A stretch of DNA of 11,167 nt from DATKDU01 sp035512595 (GCA_035512595.1 DATKDU010000455.1:1-11167), one strand, 5' to 3'; shown: positions 1-6,556, counted from the stretch's first letter. Translations and numbers: made by a program. Notes: generated from the sequence alone by a model not told the origin.

Positions 1-1053
1 GCTCAGGAGCTGTCGAAAATCACCGGCCGGCCGATTCTGGCCGTCGCCGGCACCAAGACGTGAGGCCCGTGCGTCGCCCTCATGGAGCGGCTCAGCACCG
101 ACCGCTCCATCGGGCCGCTGGTGGCACAGTTCGTGCCCCTCAAGATCGAGACCGACGGCGACAAATGGGGATCGTGGGCTCGCCAGTATTCCCACGAAGG
201 GGAAGGCATTCCGATCGTCTTCGTGATCCGCGCCGACGGCCAGAAGATGTACGGCAAGAGCGGCGGGCTGGGGAACCAACTGCCACAGTTTCTGGCAACG
301 CAGCTCGTGTCGGCCGGTAGGATCTTCACGCCGGCCCAGCTCACGCAGGTGCAAGGCGCTGTGGACGAAGCGAAGAATTCCCTCGCAGCCGGCGACTCCT
401 TCACCGCCGTCAAACGGCTCGATGCGCTCAAGAAGCTCGGCCCCACCGGCAAGCTCGGCAGCTACGCTGGGCCAGCGCTGGAGGCCGACAAGCTCGTGGC
501 CCAACTCGTGGAAGAAGGGAAAGCCGCGCTGACTGCCGCTAAGGATCAGTTGGCCGGCAACGAAAAATTCGCCGGAGCGCTCGGTATTCTCTCGGCCAAC
601 CGGATTTACGGCTCGCTGGCGGAACTGAAGAAGGACCTGGGGACCGCCGAGCGCGACCTGCGCAAGGATTTGTCTTTGAGGGAAATGGTCACGCAGGCCG
701 AGGCGGTCGATAAGGCGCTGGCCCTCGTTTCCACCAAGAGCGGAAAGGCCGCGGCAGTCGATGCGCTGGCCCGCGTGGTCACGCGCTTCCCCGATACGCC
801 GGCTGCTGCGCTGGCCCAGGAGAAGATTGCGGCACTTGGCGGCGATGCCGCGACGGCGGTTACAACGGTCACTTCAGCGGAGAGCAAGTACCGCACGTGG
901 ACCGACGTGACGGGAAAGTTTCAGGTCGAGGCGGAGTTGGTCGAGGCAACCGGCGCCGAAGTGAAGCTGCGGCTGAAGAAAGACGGCAGCATCGTTCCTG
1001 TCCCGCTGGAGAAGCTCAGCGAGCAGGACCGGGAGTTTTTGAAGCAGCAGTAG
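1..1053 (+). CDS. Thioredoxin-fold protein with candidate selenocysteine (UGPC) and SHD1-like C-terminus, 5' partial
   Basis: The frame is open from the window edge to TAG 1051-1053 except for TGA at 61-63. Codons 10-24 read R-P-I-L-A-V-A-G-T-K-T-(TGA)-G-P-C, matching the beta-strand plus active-site turn of thioredoxins (WCGPC), with TGA replacing the first Cys. The fold continues past the TGA: a helix (VALMERL), a strand (FVPLKIETD), and the cis-proline strand GIPIVFVIRADG near codons 69-80. Codons about 110-295 are Ala/Lys/Leu-rich and helical, TPR-like without a clear repeat. Codons 297-350 (starting YRTWTDVTGKF, with LEKLSEQDREFL at the end) resemble the SHD1-like domain common in planctomycetes. 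By family knowledge this would be a thiol/selenol redox protein; its substrate is unknown. Starting at ATG 82 would discard both the active site and the first strand, and no Shine-Dalgarno sequence precedes it. TGA ends at least five other genes here, so the code is not reassigned. A Cys-to-stop mutation or sequencing error is the alternative. The true start lies upstream of the window. Confidence 0.8.
64..116 (+). promoter_or_regulatory. SECIS-like hairpin directly after in-frame TGA
   Basis: The outer stem pairs GGCCCG (64-69) with CGGGCC (111-116). The inner stem pairs ATGGAGCGG (82-90) with CCGCTCCAT (102-110). All 15 pairs are perfect. The two stems stack with no 3' bulge and a 12-nt 5' bulge (70-81); the apical loop 91-101 has 11 nt. 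The hairpin begins at the base after the TGA and the loop lies 27 nt downstream, compatible with bacterial SECIS elements, which sit in the coding region just 3' of the UGA and bind SelB. Bacterial SECIS loops usually have a G among the first two loop bases. Here that holds only if the closing G90-C102 pair is opened. The role is inferred; the base pairing is directly visible. Confidence 0.6.
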
Positions 1054-1056
1054 TCC

Positions 1057-1117
1057 GTGGGGCAGCTTTCCAACCTGCCCAGGGAGAAAGTTAGGGCAGG
1101 TTAAAAACCTGCCCCAC
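1057..1117. repeat. Palindromic repeat pair between convergent genes, likely two-way terminator
   Basis: Two 24-bp arms (1057-1080 and 1094-1117) are inverted copies matching at 21 of 24 positions, separated by 13 nt. Each arm is itself near-palindromic; the second contains a perfect stem GGGCAGGTT / AACCTGCCC with an AAA loop (1094-1114). It fills the 66-bp gap between two converging coding sequences, beginning 3 nt after one stop and 2 nt after the other. A diverged copy lies at 6553-6578, so this is a dispersed family. A role in transcription termination is inferred from position and structure. Confidence 0.75.
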
Positions 1118-1119
1118 GC

Positions 1120-1920
1120 TTAGGACTCCCCCTGCTCCCGCAGCATAAAAAGTTGAAAAAGCCAGCGGTTGTAGGCGTCGTATCCCCGCTCGTCGAACAC
1201 ATATGCCTTCTTCCCTTCGATCTCCCGCGGCTTCTCCCGCCGCTCGCTGAGAATCTGCCGCGTTTCGGGACTGATCTCCGCTTGCGTCGCGCCGGCCACG
1301 ACGTCGTCGAGCAGAAGCAGGTACTTCTGAAAGCGTGAGGCCGCTGCGCCCCCCTGCGGCACTTGCTGAGCGTGCAGCCGCTGCGCCGCCAGGCGGAAGT
1401 GCAGCAGTTGGCCGGCGTCGCTGAGCCCGAGGATCTCCGTGATGTGGTGCGGCTCCTCCTTTCGCCGAGTGTCCCACCGCGTCTTGGTGGTTGGATCGCG
1501 ACCGTGCCCCTCCCACACCTCCGTCGGCACGCGCTCTTCGACGACCGTCATCACCAGCCCGCTGGAGACGACAAACACGCTCGACCAGGGGACGACCCCG
1601 CCGCTGCCGTGGTAATCGGTGGGAACAAACAGCCCGCCGTCGCCAATGCCGAGCCAGTGGATGATCGGCGGCCGCGGCTGCGGCGCCACTTTCTCCGCCG
1701 GCAGAACGAAGGTCTCGACCTGTTGTCGGGCCAGGCTCGCACGGCACGCTTCCGCCTGCGCCTCGGTCAGCCGGTCGTCCAGAATGCCGCGGGCTTTCTG
1801 GCTGGCCCGCACGGCATCCACCTTGGGCATGCCAGCATCTTGCACGAGCACGTCGCGAAGGATCGCCGGGTCGATCCGCTGGTGGCGGGATTGCAGCAGG
1901 GCAAAAAGGGGTTCAGGCAC
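1120..1920 (-). CDS. Hypothetical protein, 266 aa
   Basis: I do not recognise this protein. The GTG start at 1920 is the most upstream possible: an in-frame TAA lies seven codons earlier, and a GGAG sits 7 nt before the GTG. Residues 1 to about 75 look like a small alpha/beta unit (FALLQSR, RIDPAILRDVL, ARGILDDRLTEAQAEAC, VETFVLPAEKV). Short units of this style, in which two helices are followed by a strand ending in VP-x-E, occur in other planctomycete proteins as far as I recall, but I cannot name a family. The middle (IIHWLGIGDGGLFVPTDY, VVPWSSVFVVSSGLV) is strand-rich with no convincing membrane helix, and the C-terminus is helical and charged. It has no signal peptide, so it is probably cytoplasmic. 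It converges on the candidate selenoprotein gene with a repeat between them. The stop is TAA. Confidence 0.75.
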   Translation of the reverse strand: MPEPLFALLQSRHQRIDPAILRDVLVQDAGMPKVDAVRASQKARGILDDRLTEAQAEACRASLARQQVETFVLPAEKVAPQPRPPIIHWLGIGDGGLFVPTDYHGSGGVVPWSSVFVVSSGLVMTVVEERVPTEVWEGHGRDPTTKTRWDTRRKEEPHHITEILGLSDAGQLLHFRLAAQRLHAQQVPQGGAAASRFQKYLLLLDDVVAGATQAEISPETRQILSERREKPREIEGKKAYVFDERGYDAYNRWLFQLFMLREQGES

Positions 1921-1939
1921 GGTGCGGCTCCACGCGGCA

Positions 1940-2110
1940 TCTTACTCTTACTCCTACTCGCAATCTTACTCCTCTTCAAAATCCTAATCTTAATCATTCT
2001 CTTGATCTTTCTCCCGCCGCCGCTCGGCCCGGCAAGGCAAGAGAAAGAGAAGGAGTAGGATTAAGAGTAGGAAGACGAGTAAGAGCGGAGAAAGAGTAGG
2101 ATTAGGATTC
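1940..2110. repeat. Purine/pyrimidine-skewed imperfect inverted repeat
   Basis: The gap upstream of both flanking genes is low-complexity. About 1940-2012 is pyrimidine-rich, with degenerate units like CTTACTC and CCTAATC. About 2040-2110 is purine-rich, with units like GAGTAGGATTAAGAGTAGGA. The two halves are roughly complementary around a GC-rich centre (CCGCCGCCGCTCGGCCCGG). This could form a long imperfect hairpin in single-stranded DNA or RNA. The exact pairing was not computed. No coding sequence is supported here. Confidence 0.6.
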
Positions 2111-2169
2111 CACATTCCTGCCGGGAACGAGCTTGCCCGCCGGCGACATAAGCATGGGGTATTGCAGCA

Positions 2170-2185
2170 TATACTGGCGGCAGTC
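2170..2185 (+). promoter_or_regulatory. Candidate -10 region shared with downstream paralog
   Basis: TATACTGGCGGCAGTC lies 22 nt before the ATG at 2208. The same 16-mer with one mismatch (T for A) occurs 18 nt before the ATG of the paralog at 3664-3679. TATACT matches the sigma70 -10 consensus at 5 of 6 positions. No good -35 box is visible at standard spacing. Conservation between the paralogs, although this region is upstream of both ATGs, suggests a retained promoter or leader element. Confidence 0.45.
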
Positions 2186-2207
2186 CGTTTATTTTAGCGA
2201 ATGCATC

Positions 2208-3644
2208 ATGCCCGACTCCCTTGACCCCAACCTGCCGCCGCTGCGCCGCCCCGTCTCCCGCGGCGCGTGGGCATTCGGCTGCTTGGGAACCTTCGTGCTG
2301 ATCGTCGTGCTCGGAGGTTCCAGCGTCTGGCTTTACTTCCGCGGCCGGCATCAGCAGGCGGCCCGAGCGGTGCAGGCCGAGGTCGATCGCATCCACGCCG
2401 CGGGCGAGCCGATCACGACGGAGGACATGGTCAAGTTCCATCGCGTTTCGGAGGGGGTGTTTGACGCGACGCAGTTGTGGATCGATGCCATCCAGGCGGC
2501 GGCTGCGGTGGAAGATCCGAACGAAGCGACGCTTTGGGGACCGGGACAACTCGCGGACTTGTCGGCCGACTCTCCCGCATCGCTTCTGCCGGTAGCGGAA
2601 AAATTTCTCGCCGCCAATGCCGAGGCCATCGACAAGACACGCAAGGCCGCGGCAGCCGGCGGCCAATGCCGTTATCCGGTGGACTTTTCGCAGGGGATCA
2701 ATTCCCTATTGCCGCACATTCAAGATGCCCGCGGTCTGGCCCGCGTGCTGTCGCTGCGGCTGGACGTGGCCGTCGAGAGGCAGGATGTCGCGGCGGCGCT
2801 GGAGTCGCTGGAGCTGGAGTTGGCTCTGGCCGCGACGATGGACCACGAGCCGACGCTCGTGGCACAGCTCGTGCGAATGGCGGACGTCGGCATCGCCTTC
2901 CAGGATTTGCGTGCGATGATCAGCGAACTGCCCCTCACCGACGCGCAGCTAGCCGGCCTGCAACGGCGGATTGAGGCGATCGATGCGAAGCAATCCGCCA
3001 AGGACGGCCTGCTGGGGGAGCGGGCGATGGGCTATCACACGTTCCATCACCTGTCGCAGCTTGAAGGACTGGAAATACTCGCGGGCGAGGACGGCACGCT
3101 CCAGCGGCCGGGCGACCTGTGCGTCTATCTGGGGCTGATGCGGGAGATGATCGAAGCGGCCGACGAGCCTCCCGCCCAGGCCCGCATTACCGGCCAGCGG
3201 GTTGAAGATAAGCTCCGAGTCCTCGTTGGTAAGCAGAACCCGCTCGAGCGGCTGGAGACGGTCGTGACCACTCAGCTCTTCCCCGCCACGAGCAGATTCT
3301 TCGACGCCGCCGCCCGCACCCAGGCGCTCCGCGACAGCGCCGTCGGCGGCATTGCCTTCCGCCGCCACCAGCTCAAGCACGGTAAAGCGCCCGATTCGCT
3401 GGCCGCGCTCGTTCCCGAGTACCTGCCGGCCGTTCCCCTCGATCCGTTCGCTCCCGTCGGCACGCCGCTGACGCTCGCCAGCGACGGCCAGCACTACGCC
3501 ATCTACAGCGTCGGCCAGGACGGCCGCGACGACCGGGCGCTGCTCAGCGACGCCGACAGCGCCGACGACCATGGGTTCGTGGCGAAGCTGGCGGTGCCGG
3601 GGAAGAGCGATTCATCCGCTGCACCCGCCGGTGCGAATGAGTGA
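2208..3644 (+). CDS. Membrane-anchored hypothetical protein, tandem paralog A, 478 aa
   Basis: A single hydrophobic helix spans residues 20-44 (WAFGCLGTFVLIVVLGG), followed by RGRHQQ. This predicts an anchored protein with a large soluble domain, but the orientation is uncertain. The soluble part is mostly helical and Ala/Leu/Glu-rich. The C-terminus has the block RRHQLKHGKAPDSLAALVPE, then LPAVPLDPFAP and HYAIYSVGQDGRDD. Family knowledge: a similar D-P-(F/W) ... Y-x-I-Y-S-x-G-x-(D/N)-G-x-D-D arrangement ends type II secretion major pseudopilins (GspG) and recurs in planctomycete proteins. No prepilin peptidase site is seen at the N-terminus. ATG 2208 is chosen over an in-frame TTG at 2133 because similarity to the downstream paralog begins only after the ATG, and the upstream stretch carries the shared promoter-like motif. 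Function is unknown. Confidence 0.8.
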   Translation: MPDSLDPNLPPLRRPVSRGAWAFGCLGTFVLIVVLGGSSVWLYFRGRHQQAARAVQAEVDRIHAAGEPITTEDMVKFHRVSEGVFDATQLWIDAIQAAAAVEDPNEATLWGPGQLADLSADSPASLLPVAEKFLAANAEAIDKTRKAAAAGGQCRYPVDFSQGINSLLPHIQDARGLARVLSLRLDVAVERQDVAAALESLELELALAATMDHEPTLVAQLVRMADVGIAFQDLRAMISELPLTDAQLAGLQRRIEAIDAKQSAKDGLLGERAMGYHTFHHLSQLEGLEILAGEDGTLQRPGDLCVYLGLMREMIEAADEPPAQARITGQRVEDKLRVLVGKQNPLERLETVVTTQLFPATSRFFDAAARTQALRDSAVGGIAFRRHQLKHGKAPDSLAALVPEYLPAVPLDPFAPVGTPLTLASDGQHYAIYSVGQDGRDDRALLSDADSADDHGFVAKLAVPGKSDSSAAPAGANE

Positions 3645-3663
3645 TCGTCCTTCTTCGTTGGCT

Positions 3664-3679
3664 TATACTGGCGGCTGTC
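3664..3679 (+). promoter_or_regulatory. Candidate -10 region of second paralog
   Basis: TATACTGGCGGCTGTC, within the 53-nt gap between the paralogs, is the counterpart of the motif at 2170-2185 with 15 of 16 bases identical. It suggests that the second paralog has its own promoter besides any read-through from the first. No strong -35 box is visible. Confidence 0.45.
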
Positions 3680-3697
3680 TTTCATCGTGGATTCGTG

Positions 3698-5140
3698 ATG
3701 CCAAAACCCCGCGGCCAAACGAACGTTGATTCGCCGACGAAAGTGCATAGCATCTTCACCTCCAAATGGTTCCTGGGCTGCCTGGGAACGTTGACGCTCG
3801 TCCTGGCACTTGGGGTGCTGACTCCCTGGCTCTATTTTGCCGGCCGGCATCAGCGGGCGCTGGCAGCCGTGCAGGCGGAGGTTGCTCGTATCCAAAAAGC
3901 CGGCGAACCGATCACGACCGAGGACATGGTCGCCTTGCACCGCGTGCCCGAGGGGGTGTTTGATTCCACGCCGCTGTGGCTCGACGCGCTGGAGTCGGCC
4001 GAAAAAATCGAAACCGGCAATGAATCGCAGCTCCCCTTTGTTGGAGATGGTGAGTTGACGGATTTATCGGCCGACTCCCCAAAGTCGCTGCTACCGCTGG
4101 CCAAGGAGTTCCTGGCCGCCCACGCGGAAACCATTGAGAAATCGCGCAAGGCAGCAGCAGCCGGCGGCCAGTGCCGCTATCCAATGAAGTTCGCCGAGGG
4201 GCACCTCGACATTATTCAGCACACCATGGACGCCCGCGTACTGATGCGCGTCTTGTCAATGCGGCTGCACGTGGCGGTGGAAACGAGGGATATTCCGACG
4301 GCGATCGAGTCGCTGGAGCTTGAGCTGGCGCTGGCCGGGACGCTGGACCGCGAGCTGAACCTCATCTCGCAACTCGTGCAGATGAGCTTAAGCGGGTGGG
4401 CTGTTCAAGACGTGCGCTCGCTTGTCAGCGAATTGCCGCTGTCCGAGGACGAGCTGGCGGACTTGCAGCAGCGGATCGCCGCCATCGACTTCCAGCGGAT
4501 GGTGAAGGACGGCATGATCGGCGAGCGGGTGGGGGGGTTTCACATGTTCCACTACCCGGATGAGCAGAAAATGCTCGCGGGGGAGAATAGAAGGCTGACG
4601 CGACCAGTGGACCTGCAAATCTACTTGGGTTTCATGCGGGAAATGATCGAGGCAGGCGATCAGCCCGTCGAGCTGGCCCACGTCACGGCCAAACAGCTTG
4701 AGGACAAGCTCAAGCGAGAGATTGCCGCGCGAGGGCCGCATGGCCCCCGGGACAGCGCCCTCACGCAGCAACTCACGCCAGCGTTAGGCGGTATCTTCGA
4801 AGCCAGTGCACGCAATCAGGCCATCCGCGACGCGGCCGCCGCCGGCATTGCCTTCCGCCGCTACCAGCTCAAGCACGGCAGCGCGCCGCAGTCGCTGGAG
4901 TCACTGGTTCCCGAATTTCTTCCCGCGGTCCCTCGTGATCCGTTCGCAACCGGCGGCGGACCCTTGAAATTGGTGATCCACGACGGCAAGTATTTCATCT
5001 ACAGCATTGGCGCGAACCTCAAGGACGACCAAGCGCTGCTCCGCGACCCGACGAGCTTCGACGACGTCGGCTTCGTGGCGAAGCTGGCCGTGCCGGGCAA
5101 GGAATCGTCCCCGTCCGCGGCTCCGCCAGATTCGGAATGA
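3698..5140 (+). CDS. Membrane-anchored hypothetical protein, tandem paralog B, 480 aa
   Basis: It is clearly homologous to the preceding gene along its whole length. Shared blocks include GEPITTEDMV, EGVFD, LTDLSADSP/LADLSADSP, RKAAAAGGQCRYP, SLELELALA, REMIEA, GIAFRR, QLKHG and LPAVP-x-DPFA. One transmembrane helix spans residues 24-47 (WFLGCLGTLTLVLALGVL), followed by AGRHQRA. The C-terminus again ends in a pseudopilin-like YFIYSIGANLKDDQALL segment and FVAKLAVPGK. An in-frame GTG at 3641 overlaps the upstream stop (GTGA), but the added 19 residues have no counterpart in the paralog and would cover the promoter-like motif, so ATG 3698 is preferred. Neither ATG has a visible Shine-Dalgarno sequence. 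The stop TGA overlaps the first bases of a dispersed repeat. Function is unknown; tandem duplication is evident. Confidence 0.8.
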   Translation: MPKPRGQTNVDSPTKVHSIFTSKWFLGCLGTLTLVLALGVLTPWLYFAGRHQRALAAVQAEVARIQKAGEPITTEDMVALHRVPEGVFDSTPLWLDALESAEKIETGNESQLPFVGDGELTDLSADSPKSLLPLAKEFLAAHAETIEKSRKAAAAGGQCRYPMKFAEGHLDIIQHTMDARVLMRVLSMRLHVAVETRDIPTAIESLELELALAGTLDRELNLISQLVQMSLSGWAVQDVRSLVSELPLSEDELADLQQRIAAIDFQRMVKDGMIGERVGGFHMFHYPDEQKMLAGENRRLTRPVDLQIYLGFMREMIEAGDQPVELAHVTAKQLEDKLKREIAARGPHGPRDSALTQQLTPALGGIFEASARNQAIRDAAAAGIAFRRYQLKHGSAPQSLESLVPEFLPAVPRDPFATGGGPLKLVIHDGKYFIYSIGANLKDDQALLRDPTSFDDVGFVAKLAVPGKESSPSAAPPDSE

Positions 5141-5238
5141 CAGAATCATAGGGGACAGAATCATGATGGGGGGAGTGAGGATCAAACGACCGCTCGTGCC
5201 ATCCCTTTCCCCATGATTCTGTCCCCCATGGTTCTGTC
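5139..5238. repeat. Inverted repeat of the GGGGACAGAATCATG type
   Basis: The left arm 5139-5165 and right arm 5212-5238 match at 25 of 27 positions as inverted copies. Their core is a perfect 15-bp pair: GGGGACAGAATCATG (5151-5165) with its complement at 5212-5226. Each arm holds two GACAGAAYCAT units 15 bp apart, and the 46-nt loop has no clear feature. The repeat overlaps the last two bases of the preceding stop codon. Repeats of this look are, to my knowledge, widely dispersed in planctomycete genomes. It may act as a terminator or be a small non-autonomous mobile sequence; no transposase is nearby. Confidence 0.75.
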
Positions 5239-5292
5239 CTCCGGCGCCGCAGGAGTTGTCGATCCGCCCCTGGATTCTCCGCCCGACCGCGA

Positions 5293-5298
5293 TAGAAT
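5293..5298 (+). promoter_or_regulatory. Possible -10 box
   Basis: TAGAAT differs from TATAAT at one base and lies in the only unique segment of the gap before the deoxyhypusine synthase-like gene. The hexamer at 17-nt spacing (CTGGAT, 5270-5275) is a weak -35 match. If used, the leader would be about 165 nt and would carry the inverted repeat at 5362-5449. Confidence 0.3.
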
Positions 5299-5361
5299 TC
5301 GTCCTGCACTGTCAAGATTCGGCGGACGCAGCGAATACCATTTCTTCCCTTGCAAGAATTA

Positions 5362-5449
5362 GGACGCAGATGTCGCAGATTGGCACAGATTAGAGCGGAC
5401 GATGGACGAGCAAAGCCTCAATCTGTGCAAATCTGTTCCATCCGCGTCC
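5362..5449. repeat. Inverted repeat of the GCAGATT/GGACGC type
   Basis: Arms 5362-5391 and 5420-5449 are inverted copies matching at 25 of 30 positions around a 28-nt loop. They begin with GGACGC(A/G)GATG and contain CAGATT and GCACAGATT. Similar repeats with CAGATT units are, as I recall, common in planctomycete intergenic regions. The repeat occupies most of an in-frame extension (5402-5470) of the following gene, which argues against that extension being coding. Confidence 0.7.
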
Positions 5450-5470
5450 TCTAACCACCTGACCAAGCCC

Positions 5471-6556
5471 ATGGCCATTCCCACCAAACAAGAACTGCTG
5501 AAAGACACCGTCGAGCACATCGACATCAAGCGACATAACTGTGTGCCCGTTGTCGAGGCGATGCAAAAGATGGCCTTTTCGGCCCGCGATCTGGGCCGGG
5601 CGGCGGACATCTACGACCGCATGCTCCGCGACCATGACTGCGGCATTATCCTCTGCCTGGCGGGCTCGCTGATCTCGGCCGGCCTCAAACAGATCTTCAT
5701 CGACATGGTCAGAAACCGGATGGTGGACGCCATCGTCAGCACCGGGGCCAACATGGTCGATCAGGATTTCTTCGAGGCGGTCGGCTTCAAGCACTACATG
5801 GCGGCCGAATACCTCAAGAGCGGCACCGAGGACGGCATGCTCCGCGACCACGCCATCGACCGCATCTACGACACGCTGATCGACGAGGATGAGCTGCGGA
5901 TCTGCGACGAGACGGTCAAGAAGATTGCCGACGAGCTGCCGCCGCGGGCTTATTCGTCCCGCGAGCTGCTGGCGGAAATGGGCAAGCACCTCGTCGGCGG
6001 CGCGGCCAAGGCCGACAGCATCATCCAGGCCAGCTACGAATGCGGCGTGCCGATCTTTTGCCCGGCATTTTCCGACTGTTCGGCGGGGCTGGGGATCGTG
6101 GCCCACTATCACGAGCGGCTCAAGCGGGGCCAGGGGACGACCGCCTTCGACTCGGCCAAGGATTTTTACGAGCTGACGCAGATCAAGATGAACAATGCCG
6201 TCACCGGCCTGTTCATGATCGGCGGCGGCGTGCCGAAGAATTTTGCCCAGGACATCGTCGTCGCCGCCGACATCCTGGTCGGCATGGAGGCGGGGGAGCA
6301 CGAGTACCCGCAGATGCACAAGTACGCCGTGCAGATCACCGTCGCCGACGAGCGGGACGGGGCCCTCTCCGGCAGTACGCTCAAGGAAGCATCGAGCTGG
6401 GGCAAAGTCGATACGGCCTGGGAGCAGATGGTCTACGCCGAAGCGACCCTCGCCCTGCCGCTGATTGCCGGCTATGCCTATCACAAAGGGGGCTGGAAGA
6501 ATCGCCCGGCCAAGCAGTTCGCCAAGCTGTATGCCGAGGCGGAAGCGGTCGCGTAG
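5471..6556 (+). CDS. Deoxyhypusine synthase-like family protein, 361 aa
   Basis: Strong family features run through the protein: LCLAGSLISAGLKQIFIDM, DAIVSTGANMVDQDFFEA, GVPIFCPAFSDCSAG, a GGGVPKN turn, and DGALSGSTLKEASSWGK. Lys312 in EASSWGK corresponds to the lysine of deoxyhypusine synthase that forms the imine intermediate with the aminobutyl group, and the Glu and Trp just before it are also kept. Asn257 in GGVPKNF stands where eukaryotic DHS has the catalytic His (VVKHH). By family knowledge, bacterial DHS-like enzymes mostly act without eIF5A. Some make homospermidine or related polyamines from putrescine using NAD, so that is the likely role here, but the substrate is not proven. ATG 5471 (MAIPTKQELL) is chosen because the longer reading starts inside an inverted repeat. 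The enzyme is cytoplasmic. The TAG stop overlaps a palindromic repeat. Confidence 0.9.
   Translation: MAIPTKQELLKDTVEHIDIKRHNCVPVVEAMQKMAFSARDLGRAADIYDRMLRDHDCGIILCLAGSLISAGLKQIFIDMVRNRMVDAIVSTGANMVDQDFFEAVGFKHYMAAEYLKSGTEDGMLRDHAIDRIYDTLIDEDELRICDETVKKIADELPPRAYSSRELLAEMGKHLVGGAAKADSIIQASYECGVPIFCPAFSDCSAGLGIVAHYHERLKRGQGTTAFDSAKDFYELTQIKMNNAVTGLFMIGGGVPKNFAQDIVVAADILVGMEAGEHEYPQMHKYAVQITVADERDGALSGSTLKEASSWGKVDTAWEQMVYAEATLALPLIAGYAYHKGGWKNRPAKQFAKLYAEAEAVA

Larger units (their letters stand above)
5141..5470. other. 330-bp intergenic region
   Basis: This gap upstream of the deoxyhypusine synthase-like gene holds two separate inverted repeats (5139-5238 and 5362-5449) and about 120 bp of unique sequence between them. 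The unique part contains TAGAAT at 5293-5298, a possible -10 box, without a convincing -35 box. I see no RNA gene, riboswitch or small coding sequence that I can support. Confidence 0.5.

Noticed and set aside
61..63. TGA reassigned genome-wide (code 4 or 25)
   Set aside because: TGA ends both tandem paralogs, the GNAT gene, the HEPN partner and the small gene after ndk at sensible family ends.
61..63. Pseudogene with a nonsense mutation
   Set aside because: Not excluded. It is less likely because the remaining 329 codons show no frameshift or further stop, the second Cys is kept, and a hairpin sits where a SECIS would be.
82..1053. ATG 82 as the true start of the first gene
   Set aside because: No ribosome binding site precedes it, it lies within the hairpin, and it would remove the first thioredoxin strand and the active site, although the same frame is open and homologous in style upstream of the TGA.
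1363..2058. Long plus-strand reading frame opposite the 266-aa gene
   Set aside because: Antisense shadow: Arg/Pro/His-rich composition typical of high-GC reverse frames, running into the low-complexity repeat.
3641..3697. N-terminal extension of paralog B from a GTG overlapping the previous stop
   Set aside because: It has no counterpart in paralog A and would overlap the promoter-like motif conserved between both genes.
5139..5238. Insertion sequence ends
   Set aside because: Only 46 nt separate the arms, with no transposase and no target-site duplication seen; better described as a palindromic dispersed repeat.
5402..5470. N-terminal extension of the deoxyhypusine synthase-like protein
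   Set aside because: It lies mostly inside a dispersed inverted repeat and its residues do not resemble the family; ATG 5471 gives a normal start.
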